Shown here: positions 26,513-36,410 of the stretch, piece by piece
Numbering within the stretch: the stretch's first letter is position 1
How the letters are laid out: every line of letters starts with the position of its first letter
Origin: Pseudomonas taiwanensis DSM 21245
GTDB taxonomy: Bacteria; Pseudomonadota; Gammaproteobacteria; Pseudomonadales; Pseudomonadaceae
Assembly (NCBI RefSeq): GCF_000425785.1
Contig: NZ_AUEC01000020.1
Coordinates: forward strand, 1-64,000
Reading direction: 5' to 3'
Length of the DNA stretch: 64,000 nt
Notes under the pieces: generated by a model
The model's input: only the letters and a program-made list of their open reading frames with translations
The model's database searches: none
What the model was told of the DNA's origin: nothing
Translations under genes and position numbers: made by a program

Positions 26513-26727
26513 GAGTCTTGCTCCAGGGCCTTCAGGCGTAAAATCATCGACTCGATCTTGCGCTTGGCGATTTCGTTCTTTTCGATGAGGTGGGCGCGTT
26601 CCTCGCGCCAGGATTTTTCCTGAGCAATTAGGAGTGCATTTTGCCGTTTAAGTTGCTCGACACGTTCGATCAGCAACTCGAACCGGCTCATCAGCGCTTG
26701 CAGGTCTTTCTCTTGCATGGGTTGCAC
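26509..26727 (-). CDS. TIGR02449 family coiled-coil protein (ZapB-like)
   Basis: The 72-residue protein is almost entirely coiled coil (LMSRFELLIERVEQLKRQNALLIAQEKSWREERAHLIEKNE and onward heptads), matching the TIGR02449/DUF904-like proteins regularly found before zapA. A ZapB-like role in the division apparatus is inferred from shape and coupling to zapA. The GTG at 26727 has GGAG 8 nt upstream; an in-frame ATG three codons later (26718) is the alternative start. Confidence 0.85.
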   Translation of the reverse strand: MQPMQEKDLQALMSRFELLIERVEQLKRQNALLIAQEKSWREERAHLIEKNEIAKRKIESMILRLKALEQDS

Positions 26728-26872
26728 TCGATTCGCTCCGTCGTTGACTCACCTGGCGATGATGCCTCTCCCTGGGCAATGGCGGCCAGTGCCGATGGTC
26801 TTGGCGCGCCTGCCGGTGCTAGGATACAAGGTCTTCATTCTAGTCATTGCGCCGCCTGGCGCCTAGCTGCCC

Positions 26873-27427
26873 ATGCCTAATACTCAATCGCCTTACACCG
26901 CTTTCGCCTCGCTGCTTTCGAGCAACGGTCACCCTGTATCTCCCGCCGAACTGCATGGTCTGCTGATCGGCCGCAGCTGCGCTGGCGCGGGCTTCGACCC
27001 CGAAGCCTGGCTGGCCGATGCCGCAGGCGCGCTGGAAAGCGAGCCCGCGGACTCCGTGCGCAATGCCTTGGTTGGCCTGCAGGAAATGGTCAAGGCCGAA
27101 CTCACTGGCGAGGACATCGCCATCGTCCTGCTGCTGCCAGGCGACGAAGCCCCGCTGACCGAGCGCGCCACCGCGCTGGGCCAATGGTGCCAAGGTTTCA
27201 TTACCGGCTTTGGTCTGAACGCTGGCGGCAAGGACCTGTCCACCGATGCGAAAGAGGTTCTGCAGGACCTGGTCGCCATTTCTCAAGTCCAGGAAGCCTT
27301 GGAAGAGTCCGAGGATGGCGAAAGCGACTACATGGAAGTGATGGAGTATCTGCGTGTCGCGCCGCTGCTGCTCTATACGGAGCTGGCCGCACCCGCCGCA
27401 CCCGCACCCAAGCCATCGCTGCACTGA
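26873..27427 (+). CDS. ygfB: YecA/YgfB family protein (UPF0149)
   Basis: The 184-residue protein belongs to the UPF0149 (YgfB/YecA) family: [19 protein letters not shown] at the N-terminal helices and [30 protein letters not shown] later. In P. aeruginosa, YgfB has been connected with control of ampDh3 expression and beta-lactam tolerance; that role here is by analogy. It is first in the ygfB-pepP-ubiH line conserved in gamma-proteobacteria, divergent from the zapA pair. Confidence 0.93.
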   Translation: MPNTQSPYTAFASLLSSNGHPVSPAELHGLLIGRSCAGAGFDPEAWLADAAGALESEPADSVRNALVGLQEMVKAELTGEDIAIVLLLPGDEAPLTERATALGQWCQGFITGFGLNAGGKDLSTDAKEVLQDLVAISQVQEALEESEDGESDYMEVMEYLRVAPLLLYTELAAPAAPAPKPSLH

Positions 27428-27456
27428 TTCGATCACCCTGGGGGGAAGTCTTGTCC

Positions 27457-28791
27457 ATGAGCCACATACCCAAGGCCGAGTATGCCCGTCGGCGCAAGGC
27501 GCTGATGGCGCAGATGGTTCCCAACAGCATCGCCATCCTGCCTGCCGCTGCAGTCGCCATTCGCAACCGCGACGTCGAGCATGTGTACCGCCAGGACAGC
27601 GACTTCCAGTACCTCAGCGGCTTCCCCGAGCCTGAAGCCGTGATTGCGCTCATTCCTGGGCGCGAGCACGGTGAGTACGTGTTGTTCTGCCGTGAGCGCA
27701 ACCCCGAGCGTGAGCAGTGGGACGGTGTGCGGGCCGGCCAGGAAGGGGCGATTCGCGACTTTGCAGCCGATGACGCCTTTCCGATCACCGACATCGACGA
27801 GATCCTCCCGGGCCTGATCGAAGGGCGCGAGCGGGTGTACAGCGCCATGGGCAGTAACCCCGAGTTCGATCGCCGGCTCATGGACTGGATCAACGTGATC
27901 CGTTCCAAGGCCCGTCTGGGCGCCCAGCCACCGAACGAGTTCGTTGCGCTGGATCATCTGCTGCATGACATGCGCCTGTATAAATCGGCGGCGGAGGTGA
28001 AGGTCATGCGTGCTGCCGCGCAAATCTCCGCGCGCGCCCATGTGCGGGCCATGCAGGTCTGCCGGGCGGGGCTGCACGAGTACAGCCTGGAAGCCGAGTT
28101 GGATTACGAATTCCGCAAAGGTGGCGCCAAAATGCCGGCCTACGGCTCGATCGTCGCGGCCGGGCGCAATGGCTGCATTCTGCATTACCAGCAAAATGAC
28201 GCCCTGCTCAAGGATGGCGACCTGGTGCTGATCGACGCTGGCTGTGAGATCGACTGCTATGCCAGCGACATTACCCGCACCTTCCCGGTCAGTGGACGCT
28301 TTTCCCCCGAGCAGAAGGCGATCTACGAACTGGTGCTCAAGGCCCAGGAGGCCGCGTTCGCCGAGATCGCTCCGGGCAAGCACTGGAATCACGCCCACGA
28401 GGCGACCGTGCGGGTCATCACCGAGGGCCTGGTGGAACTGGGGCTGCTCAAGGGCCAGGTGCAGGCGTTGATCGAAAGCGAGGCCTATCGCGCCTTCTAC
28501 ATGCACCGAGCCGGACATTGGCTGGGCATGGATGTGCACGATGTGGGCGAGTACAAGGTCGGTGGCCAGTGGCGGGTGCTCGAGCCCGGCATGGCGCTTA
28601 CGGTAGAGCCAGGTATCTACATTGCTGCCGACAATCAGACGGTGGCGAAGAAGTGGCGTGGCATTGGTGTGCGAATCGAGGACGATGTAGTGGTGACCAG
28701 GCAGGGCTGTGAAATTCTGACGTCGGATGTGCCCAAGACAGTCGCTGAAATCGAGGCACTGATGGCGGCCGCGCGCAGGGATGCAGCATGA
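27457..28791 (+). CDS. pepP: Xaa-Pro aminopeptidase
   Basis: The 444-residue enzyme (E. coli PepP 441) removes N-terminal residues before proline. The two-manganese site of the pita-bread fold is intact: Asp260 (LIDAG), Asp271 (SDITRTF), His354 (RAGHWLGMDVHD), Glu384 (TVEPGIY) and Glu408 (VRIEDDV). The N-terminal AMP_N domain begins EYARRRKALMAQM. I chose ATG 27457; longer frames upstream overlap ygfB. Its stop overlaps the ubiH start (ATGA). Confidence 0.96.
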   Translation: MSHIPKAEYARRRKALMAQMVPNSIAILPAAAVAIRNRDVEHVYRQDSDFQYLSGFPEPEAVIALIPGREHGEYVLFCRERNPEREQWDGVRAGQEGAIRDFAADDAFPITDIDEILPGLIEGRERVYSAMGSNPEFDRRLMDWINVIRSKARLGAQPPNEFVALDHLLHDMRLYKSAAEVKVMRAAAQISARAHVRAMQVCRAGLHEYSLEAELDYEFRKGGAKMPAYGSIVAAGRNGCILHYQQNDALLKDGDLVLIDAGCEIDCYASDITRTFPVSGRFSPEQKAIYELVLKAQEAAFAEIAPGKHWNHAHEATVRVITEGLVELGLLKGQVQALIESEAYRAFYMHRAGHWLGMDVHDVGEYKVGGQWRVLEPGMALTVEPGIYIAADNQTVAKKWRGIGVRIEDDVVVTRQGCEILTSDVPKTVAEIEALMAAARRDAA

Positions 28792-29987
28792 GCCGGGTCA
28801 ACCTGGCGATCATCGGCGGTGGCCTCGTCGGTGCAAGCCTGGCCTTGGCCCTGCAGGCAGGTGCCAAGGCACGAGGCTGGAAGATTCTGCTGATCGAGCC
28901 GTTTGCCCCGGGTGATAGCTTCCAGCCCAGTTATGACGCACGTTCATCCGCGCTGTCGTTTGGTACCCAACAGATCTACCATCACCTGGGCCTGTGGCCG
29001 ACCATCAGCCGACGTGCCGAACCCATCCTGCAGATCCAGGTCTCCGACCGTGGACGCTTTGGCGCAACACGCCTGGATGCTTCGCAAGAAGGTGTGCCGG
29101 CACTGGGCTACGTGGTGGAGAACGCCTGGCTTGGCCAGTGCCTGTGGCAAGGGTTGGACAGCGAGGTGGTGAGCTGGCGCTGTCCGGCGGAGGTCCGGTC
29201 GATGCAGGCCATCGACGGTGGATACCGATTGCGACTGGACGATGACACCAGCCTGGAATGCGACCTGGCGATTCTGGCCGACGGCGGCCGCTCGGGTCTG
29301 CGTGAGCAATTGGGCATCCATGTGCGTCGCAGGCCCTACGAACAAAGTGCACTGATCGCCAATATCACACCGGGTGAGGCCCATCGCGGGCAAGCCTTCG
29401 AGCGTTTCACCGAACAAGGTCCGATGGCCCTGCTGCCATTGCCGGACAATCGCTGCGCGCTCGTCTGGACCCGCCAGGGAATGGACGCCCAGCGCCTGGC
29501 GGATATCAACGAGCGCCATTTCCTGCGTGAGCTGCAGGACGCCTTTGGCTATCGCCTCGGCGCCCTGCGTCAGGTGGGGGCGCGGCACCTTTATCCGCTG
29601 GCGCTGGTGGAGGCCGAGGAACAGGTGCGACCGCACCTGGTGGTACTGGGCAATGCTGCGCACAGCCTGCACCCGATAGCCGGCCAGGGCTTCAACCTTT
29701 CATTGCGCGATGTGCAGGCACTGACCGACGCGCTGTTGGCTGGCCCGCAACATCCGGGCGACCTTGCGACACTGCAGGCCTATCACCAGCGCCAGCGACT
29801 CGACCAGGCGCTGACCATCGGCTTTTCCGACCAGGTGACCCGCCTGTTCGGCAGCAGCCAGCCATTGCTGGCGGCAGGGCGAAACATCGGATTGCTCGGG
29901 CTTGACCTGCTGCCGCCGGCGAAAAGTTGGTTCGCGCGCCAGGCCATGGGCCTGGGCACCCGCCCTGACGCGCGGGGCCAGGCATGA
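28788..29987 (+). CDS. ubiH: 2-octaprenyl-6-methoxyphenyl hydroxylase
   Basis: The 399-residue FAD monooxygenase of the UbiH/COQ6 family hydroxylates the ubiquinone ring precursor. It has the GxGxxG FAD motif AIIGGGLVGASLALAL at the start, the DG motif LAILADGGRSGLRE (about 160-175) and the second FAD motif LVVLGNAAHSLHPIAGQGFNL near residue 290. It is coupled on both sides by ATGA overlaps, to pepP and to the thioesterase-like gene. Confidence 0.94.
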   Translation: MSRVNLAIIGGGLVGASLALALQAGAKARGWKILLIEPFAPGDSFQPSYDARSSALSFGTQQIYHHLGLWPTISRRAEPILQIQVSDRGRFGATRLDASQEGVPALGYVVENAWLGQCLWQGLDSEVVSWRCPAEVRSMQAIDGGYRLRLDDDTSLECDLAILADGGRSGLREQLGIHVRRRPYEQSALIANITPGEAHRGQAFERFTEQGPMALLPLPDNRCALVWTRQGMDAQRLADINERHFLRELQDAFGYRLGALRQVGARHLYPLALVEAEEQVRPHLVVLGNAAHSLHPIAGQGFNLSLRDVQALTDALLAGPQHPGDLATLQAYHQRQRLDQALTIGFSDQVTRLFGSSQPLLAAGRNIGLLGLDLLPPAKSWFARQAMGLGTRPDARGQA

Positions 29988-30466
29988 GCGATTCACGCCG
30001 CCTGGCTCGCCGGGCTCGCATGCTGCGTTGGTTGCTGAACCTGTACCCTCCCTACCTCGGCGCCGGTATCCGCGTGCAGCACATCAGCCCGGACATGCGC
30101 AGCGCCAAGGTCCGCATGAAACTGACCCGCTGGAACCGCAACTACGTCGGTACCCAGTTCGGTGGCAGTCTGTACTCGATGGTCGATCCGTTCTACATGT
30201 TGCTGCTGATCGAACAGCTGGGCCGCGAGTACATCGTCTGGGACAAGGCTGCCAGCATCGACTTCATCGCCCCGGGCAAAGGACCGGTGTACGCCGAGTT
30301 CCACCTCGACGATGCGTTGCTGGACGACATTCGCCAGCAAACCGCTTCCGGCAAGAAGTACCTGCCGCGTTTGCAGGTGGATGTACGCGATGGCGCCGGC
30401 GAGCTGGTGGCGCGGGTCGATAAAACCCTATACGTGCGGCTCAAGCCGCAAGCGAGGCAGGCGTAA
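29984..30466 (+). CDS. DUF4442 hot-dog thioesterase-like protein
   Basis: The 160-residue protein matches DUF4442, a hot-dog-fold family related to PaaI thioesterases: YPPYLGAGIRVQHISPDMRSAKVRMKL, then RNYVGTQFGGSLYSMVDPFYMLLL in place of the HGG loop, and KAASIDFIAPGKGPVYAEF. Substrate and activity are unknown. It lies between ubiH and ubiI with an ATGA overlap to ubiH and 3 nt to the next gene, so it is part of the ubiquinone operon; E. coli has no gene at this place. Confidence 0.87.
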   Translation: MSDSRRLARRARMLRWLLNLYPPYLGAGIRVQHISPDMRSAKVRMKLTRWNRNYVGTQFGGSLYSMVDPFYMLLLIEQLGREYIVWDKAASIDFIAPGKGPVYAEFHLDDALLDDIRQQTASGKKYLPRLQVDVRDGAGELVARVDKTLYVRLKPQARQA

Positions 30467-30469
30467 AGC

Positions 30470-31693
30470 ATGGAAATGCGCGCAGATGTACTGATTGTCG
30501 GTGCCGGTATGGTCGGTAGCGCCCTGGCCCTGGCCTTGCGCCACAGTGGCCTGGATATTCTCCTGCTCGACGGCAGCCCGCTGTCGGTCAAACCCTTCGA
30601 TGCCCAGGCGCCGTTCGAGCCCAGGGTGAGCGCCTTGTCCGCAGCGAGCCAGCGAATTCTGGAGCGCCTGGGGGCCTGGGAAGGCATCGCTGGGCGACGC
30701 GTGTCGCCCTATTCGGACATGCAGGTCTGGGACGGAAGCGGCACCGGCCAGATTCATTTCTCGGCGGCCAGCGTGCATGCCCAGGTACTTGGCCACATCG
30801 TCGAGAACCGGGTGGTGCAGGATGGGTTGCTGGAGCGCCTGCACGACAGCGATATCGGCCTCTTGCCCAATGCACGCCTGGAGCAGCTGCGCCGCTCCGG
30901 TGACGAGTGGCTGCTGACCTTGGCCGACGGTCGCAGCCTGCGAGCTCCTCTGGTGGTGGCCGCCGACGGCGCCAATTCGGCGGTGAGACGCCTGGCGGGT
31001 TGCCAGACCCGTGAATGGGATTACCTGCACCACGCTATCGTGACCAGTGTGCGCTGCAGCGCGGCGCATCGAGCCACCGCCTGGCAGCGTTTTACCGACG
31101 AAGGGCCGCTGGCGTTTCTGCCTTTATCGCGCGATGGCAACCAGCAGTGGTGCTCGATCGTATGGTCGACCACGCCTGAACAAGCCGAGCAGATCATGGC
31201 GTTGGAGGACGACGCCTTCCGCAGGGCGCTGCAGGAAGCCTTCGAGGGGCGACTGGGCGATGTGCTGGAGGCCGACCCGCGTGTTTGCGTGCCGCTGCGC
31301 CAACGCCATGCCAAGCGCTACGTGGATGAAGGCCTGGTGCTGATTGGCGATGCCGCGCACACCATTCATCCGTTGGCCGGGCAGGGCGTCAACCTGGGGT
31401 TCCTCGACGCCGCCGTGCTGGCCGAGGTGTTGGTCAATGCCTGTGAGCGTGGTGAGCGGTTGGCGGATGTGAAGGTGCTGAGCCGATACGAGCGCCGGCG
31501 TATGCCGCACAACCTGGCGCTGATGGCGGCCATGGAGGCCTTCGAGCGGCTGTTCCAGGCCAATCCGCTGCCGTTGCGCTGGCTGCGTAACACCGGCTTG
31601 AAGCTGGTGGAGCAGATGCCGGAGGCCAAGGCGGTGTTCGTGCGCCAGGCGTTGGGCTTGAGTGGGGATCTGCCTGAGTTGGCCAAGGCCTGA
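30470..31693 (+). CDS. ubiI: UbiH/UbiF/VisC-family FAD hydroxylase
   Basis: The 407-residue protein is a second FAD monooxygenase of the same family as UbiH ([59 protein letters not shown]). By position after ubiH it corresponds to UbiI/VisC, the C5-hydroxylase of ubiquinone synthesis, although many annotations call it 2-octaprenyl-3-methyl-6-methoxy-1,4-benzoquinol hydroxylase (UbiF). Sequence alone does not separate these; regioselectivity in pseudomonads can differ. Confidence 0.88.
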   Translation: MEMRADVLIVGAGMVGSALALALRHSGLDILLLDGSPLSVKPFDAQAPFEPRVSALSAASQRILERLGAWEGIAGRRVSPYSDMQVWDGSGTGQIHFSAASVHAQVLGHIVENRVVQDGLLERLHDSDIGLLPNARLEQLRRSGDEWLLTLADGRSLRAPLVVAADGANSAVRRLAGCQTREWDYLHHAIVTSVRCSAAHRATAWQRFTDEGPLAFLPLSRDGNQQWCSIVWSTTPEQAEQIMALEDDAFRRALQEAFEGRLGDVLEADPRVCVPLRQRHAKRYVDEGLVLIGDAAHTIHPLAGQGVNLGFLDAAVLAEVLVNACERGERLADVKVLSRYERRRMPHNLALMAAMEAFERLFQANPLPLRWLRNTGLKLVEQMPEAKAVFVRQALGLSGDLPELAKA

Positions 31694-31844
31694 TGCGTGG
31701 GTGCCGCTTGGCGGCCTCATTGCCGGCAAGCCGGCTTCTGGTGGTGCTGGGGCTTTGCAACATCCGGTAACGGCTCCGAGGATGAGCTGCAAAATGGGAT
31801 TCACTACCATTTGCACCTCTCATACCATTCGAGGAGTGCTTTTC

Positions 31845-32846
31845 ATGTTGCCACGCAAGCCCCTACTGGCCGTTCTGGCCTTGACCCTGCTGGGCGGCAC
31901 TGCCCAGGCAGCGGACGAAGTGGTGGTGTACTCCTCGCGCATCGACGAGCTGATCAAGCCAGTTTTCGACGCCTATACCGCCAAGACCGGCACCCAGATC
32001 AAGTTCATCACCGACAAGGAAGCCCCGCTGATGCAGCGCATCAAGGCCGAGGGCGAGAATGGTGTGGCCGACCTGCTGCTTACCGTCGATGCCGGCAACC
32101 TGTGGCAAGCCGAGCAGATGGGCATCCTGCAGCCGATCAAGTCGGACATCATCGACAAGAACATCCCCCCGCAGTATCGCGCGTCGTCCCATGACTGGAC
32201 CGGCCTGAGCCTGCGTGCGCGGACCATCATCTACTCCACCGAGCGGGTCAAGCCTGAAGAGTTGAGCACCTACGAAGCTCTGGCCGACAAGCAGTGGGAA
32301 GGCCGCCTGTGCCTGCGGACGGCGAAGAAGGTCTATAACCAGTCGCTGACCGCCACGATGATCGAGACACACGGTGAGGCCAAGACCGAGCAAATCATCA
32401 AAGGCTGGGTCAATAACCTGTCCACGGACGTGTTCTCCGACGACAACGCGGTGATCCAGGCCATCGCGGCAGGCCAGTGCGATGTGGGGGTGGTCAACAC
32501 CTACTACTACGGGCGTCTGCACAATCAGAATCCACAACTGCCGGTGAAGATCTTCTGGCCAAACCAGGGCGACCGAGGCGTGCACGTCAATCTCTCGGGT
32601 ATCGGCCTGACCAAGCATGCGCCGCATCCTGAAGCGGCGAAGAAGCTGGTCGAGTGGATGACCGGCGAGCAAGCGCAAAAGCTGTTCGCCGATATCAACC
32701 AGGAATTCCCGGCCAACCCAAAGGTCAAGCCATCGGACGAGGTGGCGGCCTGGGGTAGCTTCAAGGCCGACAGCATTCCGGTTGAAGTCGCCGGCAAGCG
32801 CCAGGCCGAAGCGATTCGCTTGATGGACCGGGCTGGCTGGAACTAA
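31845..32846 (+). CDS. Iron(III) ABC transporter substrate-binding protein
   Basis: The 333-residue protein has a signal peptide (about 1-22, cleavage after GTAQA) and the periplasmic binding fold of FbpA/AfuA proteins: [53 protein letters not shown] with the paired tyrosines that bind ferric iron, and [21 protein letters not shown]. It delivers ferric iron to the permease encoded downstream. ATG 31845 follows GAGGAG. The absence of a nearby ATPase gene is notable. Confidence 0.92.
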   Translation: MLPRKPLLAVLALTLLGGTAQAADEVVVYSSRIDELIKPVFDAYTAKTGTQIKFITDKEAPLMQRIKAEGENGVADLLLTVDAGNLWQAEQMGILQPIKSDIIDKNIPPQYRASSHDWTGLSLRARTIIYSTERVKPEELSTYEALADKQWEGRLCLRTAKKVYNQSLTATMIETHGEAKTEQIIKGWVNNLSTDVFSDDNAVIQAIAAGQCDVGVVNTYYYGRLHNQNPQLPVKIFWPNQGDRGVHVNLSGIGLTKHAPHPEAAKKLVEWMTGEQAQKLFADINQEFPANPKVKPSDEVAAWGSFKADSIPVEVAGKRQAEAIRLMDRAGWN

Positions 32847-32883
32847 GCCCCAGGCCTTATCCTTTCGGGGGCCTGCGAAGGCC

Positions 32884-32970
32884 CTTTCGCGGGTGAACCC
32901 GCTCCCCCAGGTATTTCGCCGTCATCAAGAGCGGCGCCGCACCCTGTGGGAGCGGGTTTACCCGCGAATG
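32884..32970. repeat. Inverted REP pair between binding protein and permease genes
   Basis: CTTTCGCGGGTGAACCCGCTCCCCCAGG and CCCTGTGGGAGCGGGTTTACCCGCGAA are facing copies of the P. putida-type REP, separated by about 30 nt. They may act as a transcript-processing or partial termination signal that lets the binding protein be made in excess over the permease. Confidence 0.88.
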
Positions 32971-33010
32971 ACCCCAAAGCGGTCGCAATTCAGCCTCAGA
33001 GACAGTCAAC

Positions 33011-34633
33011 TTGCCGCACACGCCCCAACGCCGTTGGTACCTCCCGGTCTTGATGACCGCCGCCCTGGTGCTCTTGCCCCTGAGCGTGCTGTTGCTGTCG
33101 TGGCAGTCGATCGACCCGCAAATATGGTCGCACCTGCTCGATACCCAGATGAGCCGCTTGCTGGGCAACACGGCCACCCTGGTACTCGGGGTCGGCGTCG
33201 GGGTCACCGTGTTAGGCGTCAGCCTGGCCTGGCTCACCAGCCTCTGTGAATTCCCCGGCCGACGCTGGCTGGACTGGGCGTTGATGCTGCCATTCGCCAT
33301 TCCGGCGTATGTGCTGGCCTTCGTCTTCGTCGGCCTGCTGGATTTCTCCGGCCCGGTGCAGACTGCCCTGCGCGAAATGTTTGGGCCGATGCGCTTGCCC
33401 CGTGTGCGCTCCACGGGCGGGGTGATCGTCGTGCTGGTGCTGGTGTTCTACCCCTACGTCTACCTGCTGGCGCGCACGGCGTTCCTCGCCCAGGGCAAGG
33501 GCCTGATGGAAGCGGCGCGGGTGCTGGGGCTGTCGCCGCTGCAAGCGTTCTGGCGGGTCGCGTTGCCAATGGCCCGACCCGCCATCGGTGCGGGTATTGC
33601 CTTGGCGTTGATGGAGACACTGGCCGACTTCGGCGCAGTTGCGGTATTCAACTTCGACACCTTCACCACGGCCATCTACAAGACCTGGTACGGTTTCTTC
33701 AGCCTCTCCAGCGCGGCGCAGTTGGCCAGCCTGCTGCTGCTGGCGGTGATGCTGGTGCTGTATGGCGAGCGTCGTGCCCGGGGTGCCAGTCACCATGGCA
33801 ACGAGCGGCCACGAGGGCGGGCGCTTTACCATTTACGCGGCGGCAAGGCGCTGCTGGCCAGTGGCTGGTGCCTGCTCGTATTCGCCTGTGCCTTCGTCAT
33901 TCCGCTGCTGCAATTGCTGGCGTGGTTCTGGCAGCGCGGGCGGTATGACCTGGATGAGCGATACGTCAGCCTGGTACTGCACACCCTGTATCTGGGCGCC
34001 ATGGCGGCGCTGATCACCGTTGGCGTGGCGTTGGTGCTGGCCTTTGCCCGACGTCAGGCGCCGACGCACGTCATCCGTGCTGGCGTGAGCCTGGCCAACG
34101 TGGGTTACGCGTTGCCGGGGTCGGTGTTGGCGGTGTCCATCATGCTGGCCTTCAGCTATCTGGATAACCAGTTGGTGGTGCCGCTGTCCCAGTGGCTGGG
34201 GGGCGCAGGCAAGCCACTGTTGCTGGGCAGCCTGGCGGCGCTGCTGCTGGCGTATCTGGTGCGTTTCATCGCAGTGGCTTACGGACCCTTGGAAAGCAGC
34301 CTGGAGCGTATCCGGCCTTCGCTGCCGGAGGCATCGCGCAGCCTGGGTGTCGGTGGCGCGAGATTGTTTTGCAAGGTGTATCTGCCATTACTGGTTCCAG
34401 GTGCTCTCAGCGCGGCCTTGCTGGTATTTGTCGATGTGCTCAAGGAAATGCCGGCAACCTTGCTGATGCGTCCTTTCGGCTGGGATACGTTGGCGGTGCG
34501 GGTGTTCGAGATGACCAGCGAAGGGGAGTGGGCGCGTGCTTCGTTACCCGCGCTGACCCTTGTGCTGGTTGGGCTGCTACCGGTCATCGGCTTGATCCGC
34601 CGTTCGGCCAGACGTCCCGGTCACAGTCAGTAA
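33011..34633 (+). CDS. Iron ABC transporter permease (FbpB-like, fused two-domain)
   Basis: The 540-residue protein contains two tandem ABC permease domains of about six membrane helices each, with one EAA loop per half (LMEAARVLGLSPLQAFWRVALPMARPAIGAG at about 168-198 and LPEASRSLGVGGARLFCKVYLPLL at about 438-461). This is the FbpB/SfuB arrangement for ferric import. The likely start is TTG 33011 (MPHTPQRRWYLP); ATG 33053 is possible. Its ATPase is not encoded in this window and must be supplied from elsewhere. Confidence 0.9.
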   Translation: MPHTPQRRWYLPVLMTAALVLLPLSVLLLSWQSIDPQIWSHLLDTQMSRLLGNTATLVLGVGVGVTVLGVSLAWLTSLCEFPGRRWLDWALMLPFAIPAYVLAFVFVGLLDFSGPVQTALREMFGPMRLPRVRSTGGVIVVLVLVFYPYVYLLARTAFLAQGKGLMEAARVLGLSPLQAFWRVALPMARPAIGAGIALALMETLADFGAVAVFNFDTFTTAIYKTWYGFFSLSSAAQLASLLLLAVMLVLYGERRARGASHHGNERPRGRALYHLRGGKALLASGWCLLVFACAFVIPLLQLLAWFWQRGRYDLDERYVSLVLHTLYLGAMAALITVGVALVLAFARRQAPTHVIRAGVSLANVGYALPGSVLAVSIMLAFSYLDNQLVVPLSQWLGGAGKPLLLGSLAALLLAYLVRFIAVAYGPLESSLERIRPSLPEASRSLGVGGARLFCKVYLPLLVPGALSAALLVFVDVLKEMPATLLMRPFGWDTLAVRVFEMTSEGEWARASLPALTLVLVGLLPVIGLIRRSARRPGHSQ

Positions 34634-34757
34634 GGATGCCAGCCCGCGCCCTTGCGGCTACAATGCGCGGCATTCGCAGCGGCGGGTCCTATAACAAGAG
34701 TTGACGACCAAACGTCATCGCCCGCTGCCGCTTCGCCAAGCCCGGAAGGAGAAACCC

Positions 34758-35840
34758 ATGGGACAGCGCACGCCTTTGTATGACCTGCACCTGGCGCTCG
34801 GCGCCAAGACGGTCGATTTCGGCGGTTGGGATATGCCCCTGCACTATGGCTCGCAAGTCGAAGAGCACCACCAGGTGCGTAGCGACTGCGGGGTTTTCGA
34901 CGTGTCCCACATGACCGTCATCGACATCGATGGCAGGGCCGCCACGCCTTGGCTGCAACAGCTGCTGGCCAACGATGTCGCTCGCCTGGACAGCCCCGGC
35001 AAAGCCCTGTACAGCCCGCTGCTGAACCACGCAGGCGGGGTCATCGATGACCTGATCGTCTATCGCACCGAGGACGGCTACCGCCTGGTGACCAATGCCG
35101 CGACCCGAGCCAGCGTGCTGTCCTGGCTGACGACACGCAGCGCGGGTTTCGAGGTGGGTGTGGATGAGCGTTCCGACCTGGCCATCCTTGCCATTCAGGG
35201 CCCCCACGCCCGCGAGAAGGTCGCCGCGCTGGTCAGTGCCTCGCGTGCCGCGCTGATCCGCGAATTGCGCCCGTTCGAAGGCATGGCCGAAGGTGACTGG
35301 TTCATCGCCCGAACCGGTTACACCGGTGAAGACGGCCTCGAGATCATCTTGCCCGGTCATCAGGCCCCTGCATTCTTCAACGACCTGGTCGGTGCCGGCA
35401 TCGCCCCCAGCGGCCTTGGCGCCCGCGATACCCTGCGACTGGAAGCCGGCATGAACCTGTACGGCCAGGACATCGACGAAAACCACACGCCGCTCACCTC
35501 CAACCTGGGCTGGAGCATTGCCTGGGAACCTGCCGAGCGCGACTTCATTGGCCGCACTGCGCTGCAGGACGAGATCAAGAGTGGCGTGAAGGAAAAACTG
35601 GTTGGGCTGGTGCTCGAAGAACGTGGCGTGTTGCGTGCCCATCAGGTGGTACGTGTCGCTGGCATTGGCGAAGGAGAGATCACCAGTGGTAGTTTCTCGC
35701 CTACGCTGAGCAAGTCCATCGCCTTGGCGCGCGTGCCCATGGCCACTGGCGACCGCGCCGAAGTCGAAATTCGCGGCAAGTGGTACCCGGTGCGTGTGGT
35801 AAAACCCACTTTCGTGCGCCACGGCAAGATTCTGATCTGA
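34758..35840 (+). CDS. gcvT: Glycine cleavage system T protein (aminomethyltransferase)
   Basis: The 360-residue T protein transfers the methylene group from the H-protein-bound aminomethyl to tetrahydrofolate, releasing ammonia. Landmarks are [51 protein letters not shown] and the C-terminal barrel [16 protein letters not shown] 34758 is preceded by GGAAGGAGAAACCC. It is first in gcvT-gcvH-gcvP. I saw no room for or trace of a glycine riboswitch in the 124 nt before it. Confidence 0.97.
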   Translation: MGQRTPLYDLHLALGAKTVDFGGWDMPLHYGSQVEEHHQVRSDCGVFDVSHMTVIDIDGRAATPWLQQLLANDVARLDSPGKALYSPLLNHAGGVIDDLIVYRTEDGYRLVTNAATRASVLSWLTTRSAGFEVGVDERSDLAILAIQGPHAREKVAALVSASRAALIRELRPFEGMAEGDWFIARTGYTGEDGLEIILPGHQAPAFFNDLVGAGIAPSGLGARDTLRLEAGMNLYGQDIDENHTPLTSNLGWSIAWEPAERDFIGRTALQDEIKSGVKEKLVGLVLEERGVLRAHQVVRVAGIGEGEITSGSFSPTLSKSIALARVPMATGDRAEVEIRGKWYPVRVVKPTFVRHGKILI

Positions 35841-35887
35841 ACAATCAACGGCGGACCGACCGCTGAGCCAATCGAGGAATACAAGAC

Positions 35888-36271
35888 ATGAGCAATATCC
35901 CCGCCGACCTGCGTTATGCCGAAAGCCATGAATGGGCACGCCTGGAAACTGACGGGACCGTCACCGTGGGCATCAGCGATCACGCCCAGGCAGCCCTGGG
36001 TGATGTGGTGTTCGTAGAGCTGGCGGAAGTCGGCAAGGTGTTCGCCGCTGGCGACGCTGCCGGCGTTGTGGAGTCGGTCAAGGCCGCTTCCGACATCTAC
36101 GCCCCGGTCGGTGGCGAAGTCATCGCCGTCAACGAAGAACTGGCCGACAGCCCCGAGCTGCTCAACGAAAAACCTTACGAGTCGTGGATCTTCAAGCTCA
36201 AGCCAAGCGACACGTCCGAGCTGGACAAGCTGCTGGATGCCGCCGGCTACAAGGCTGCCATCGGCGAGTAA
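35888..36271 (+). CDS. gcvH: Glycine cleavage system H protein
   Basis: The 127-residue H protein carries the lipoyl arm that shuttles the aminomethyl group among P, T and L proteins. The lipoylated lysine is Lys65 in [19 protein letters not shown]; the N-terminal [13 protein letters not shown] and the end [13 protein letters not shown] are typical. It follows gcvT by 47 nt and precedes gcvP by 139 nt containing two structured RNA elements. Confidence 0.97.
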   Translation: MSNIPADLRYAESHEWARLETDGTVTVGISDHAQAALGDVVFVELAEVGKVFAAGDAAGVVESVKAASDIYAPVGGEVIAVNEELADSPELLNEKPYESWIFKLKPSDTSELDKLLDAAGYKAAIGE

Positions 36272-36284
36272 TCGCCTGGTCGCT

Positions 36285-36317
36285 GGCTCCTGCAGCAGGC
36301 ACCCTCCTGCAGGAGCC
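36285..36317 (+). other. Hairpin 3' of gcvH
   Basis: GGCTCCTGCAG and CTGCAGGAGCC form an 11-bp perfect stem with an 11-nt loop starting 14 nt after the gcvH stop. No T-run follows, so it may stabilise the upstream mRNA or lower readthrough into gcvP. Confidence 0.6.
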
Positions 36318-36358
36318 CGGTACTGCAACCCCAAGAATTCCCGCAGAATCGGCAATCC

Positions 36359-36398
36359 TTCCTAGACTTATAAGTCTCCATGAGGCCTGGTCTAGGAA
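36359..36398 (+). promoter_or_regulatory. Nested inverted repeats before gcvP
   Basis: TTCCTAGAC (36359-36367) is complementary to GTCTAGGAA (36390-36398), and GACTTATAAGTC (36365-36376) is itself a perfect palindrome sharing GAC with the left arm, so the two pairings exclude each other. The right arm abuts the GAGAG ribosome site of gcvP (36399-36403). Confidence 0.6.
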
Positions 36399-36410
36399 GA
36401 GAGCGTCGTC

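Noticed and set aside
34634..34757. Glycine riboswitch before gcvT
   Set aside because: The spacer is only 124 nt and shows none of the tandem aptamer consensus; it resembles an ordinary promoter spacer.
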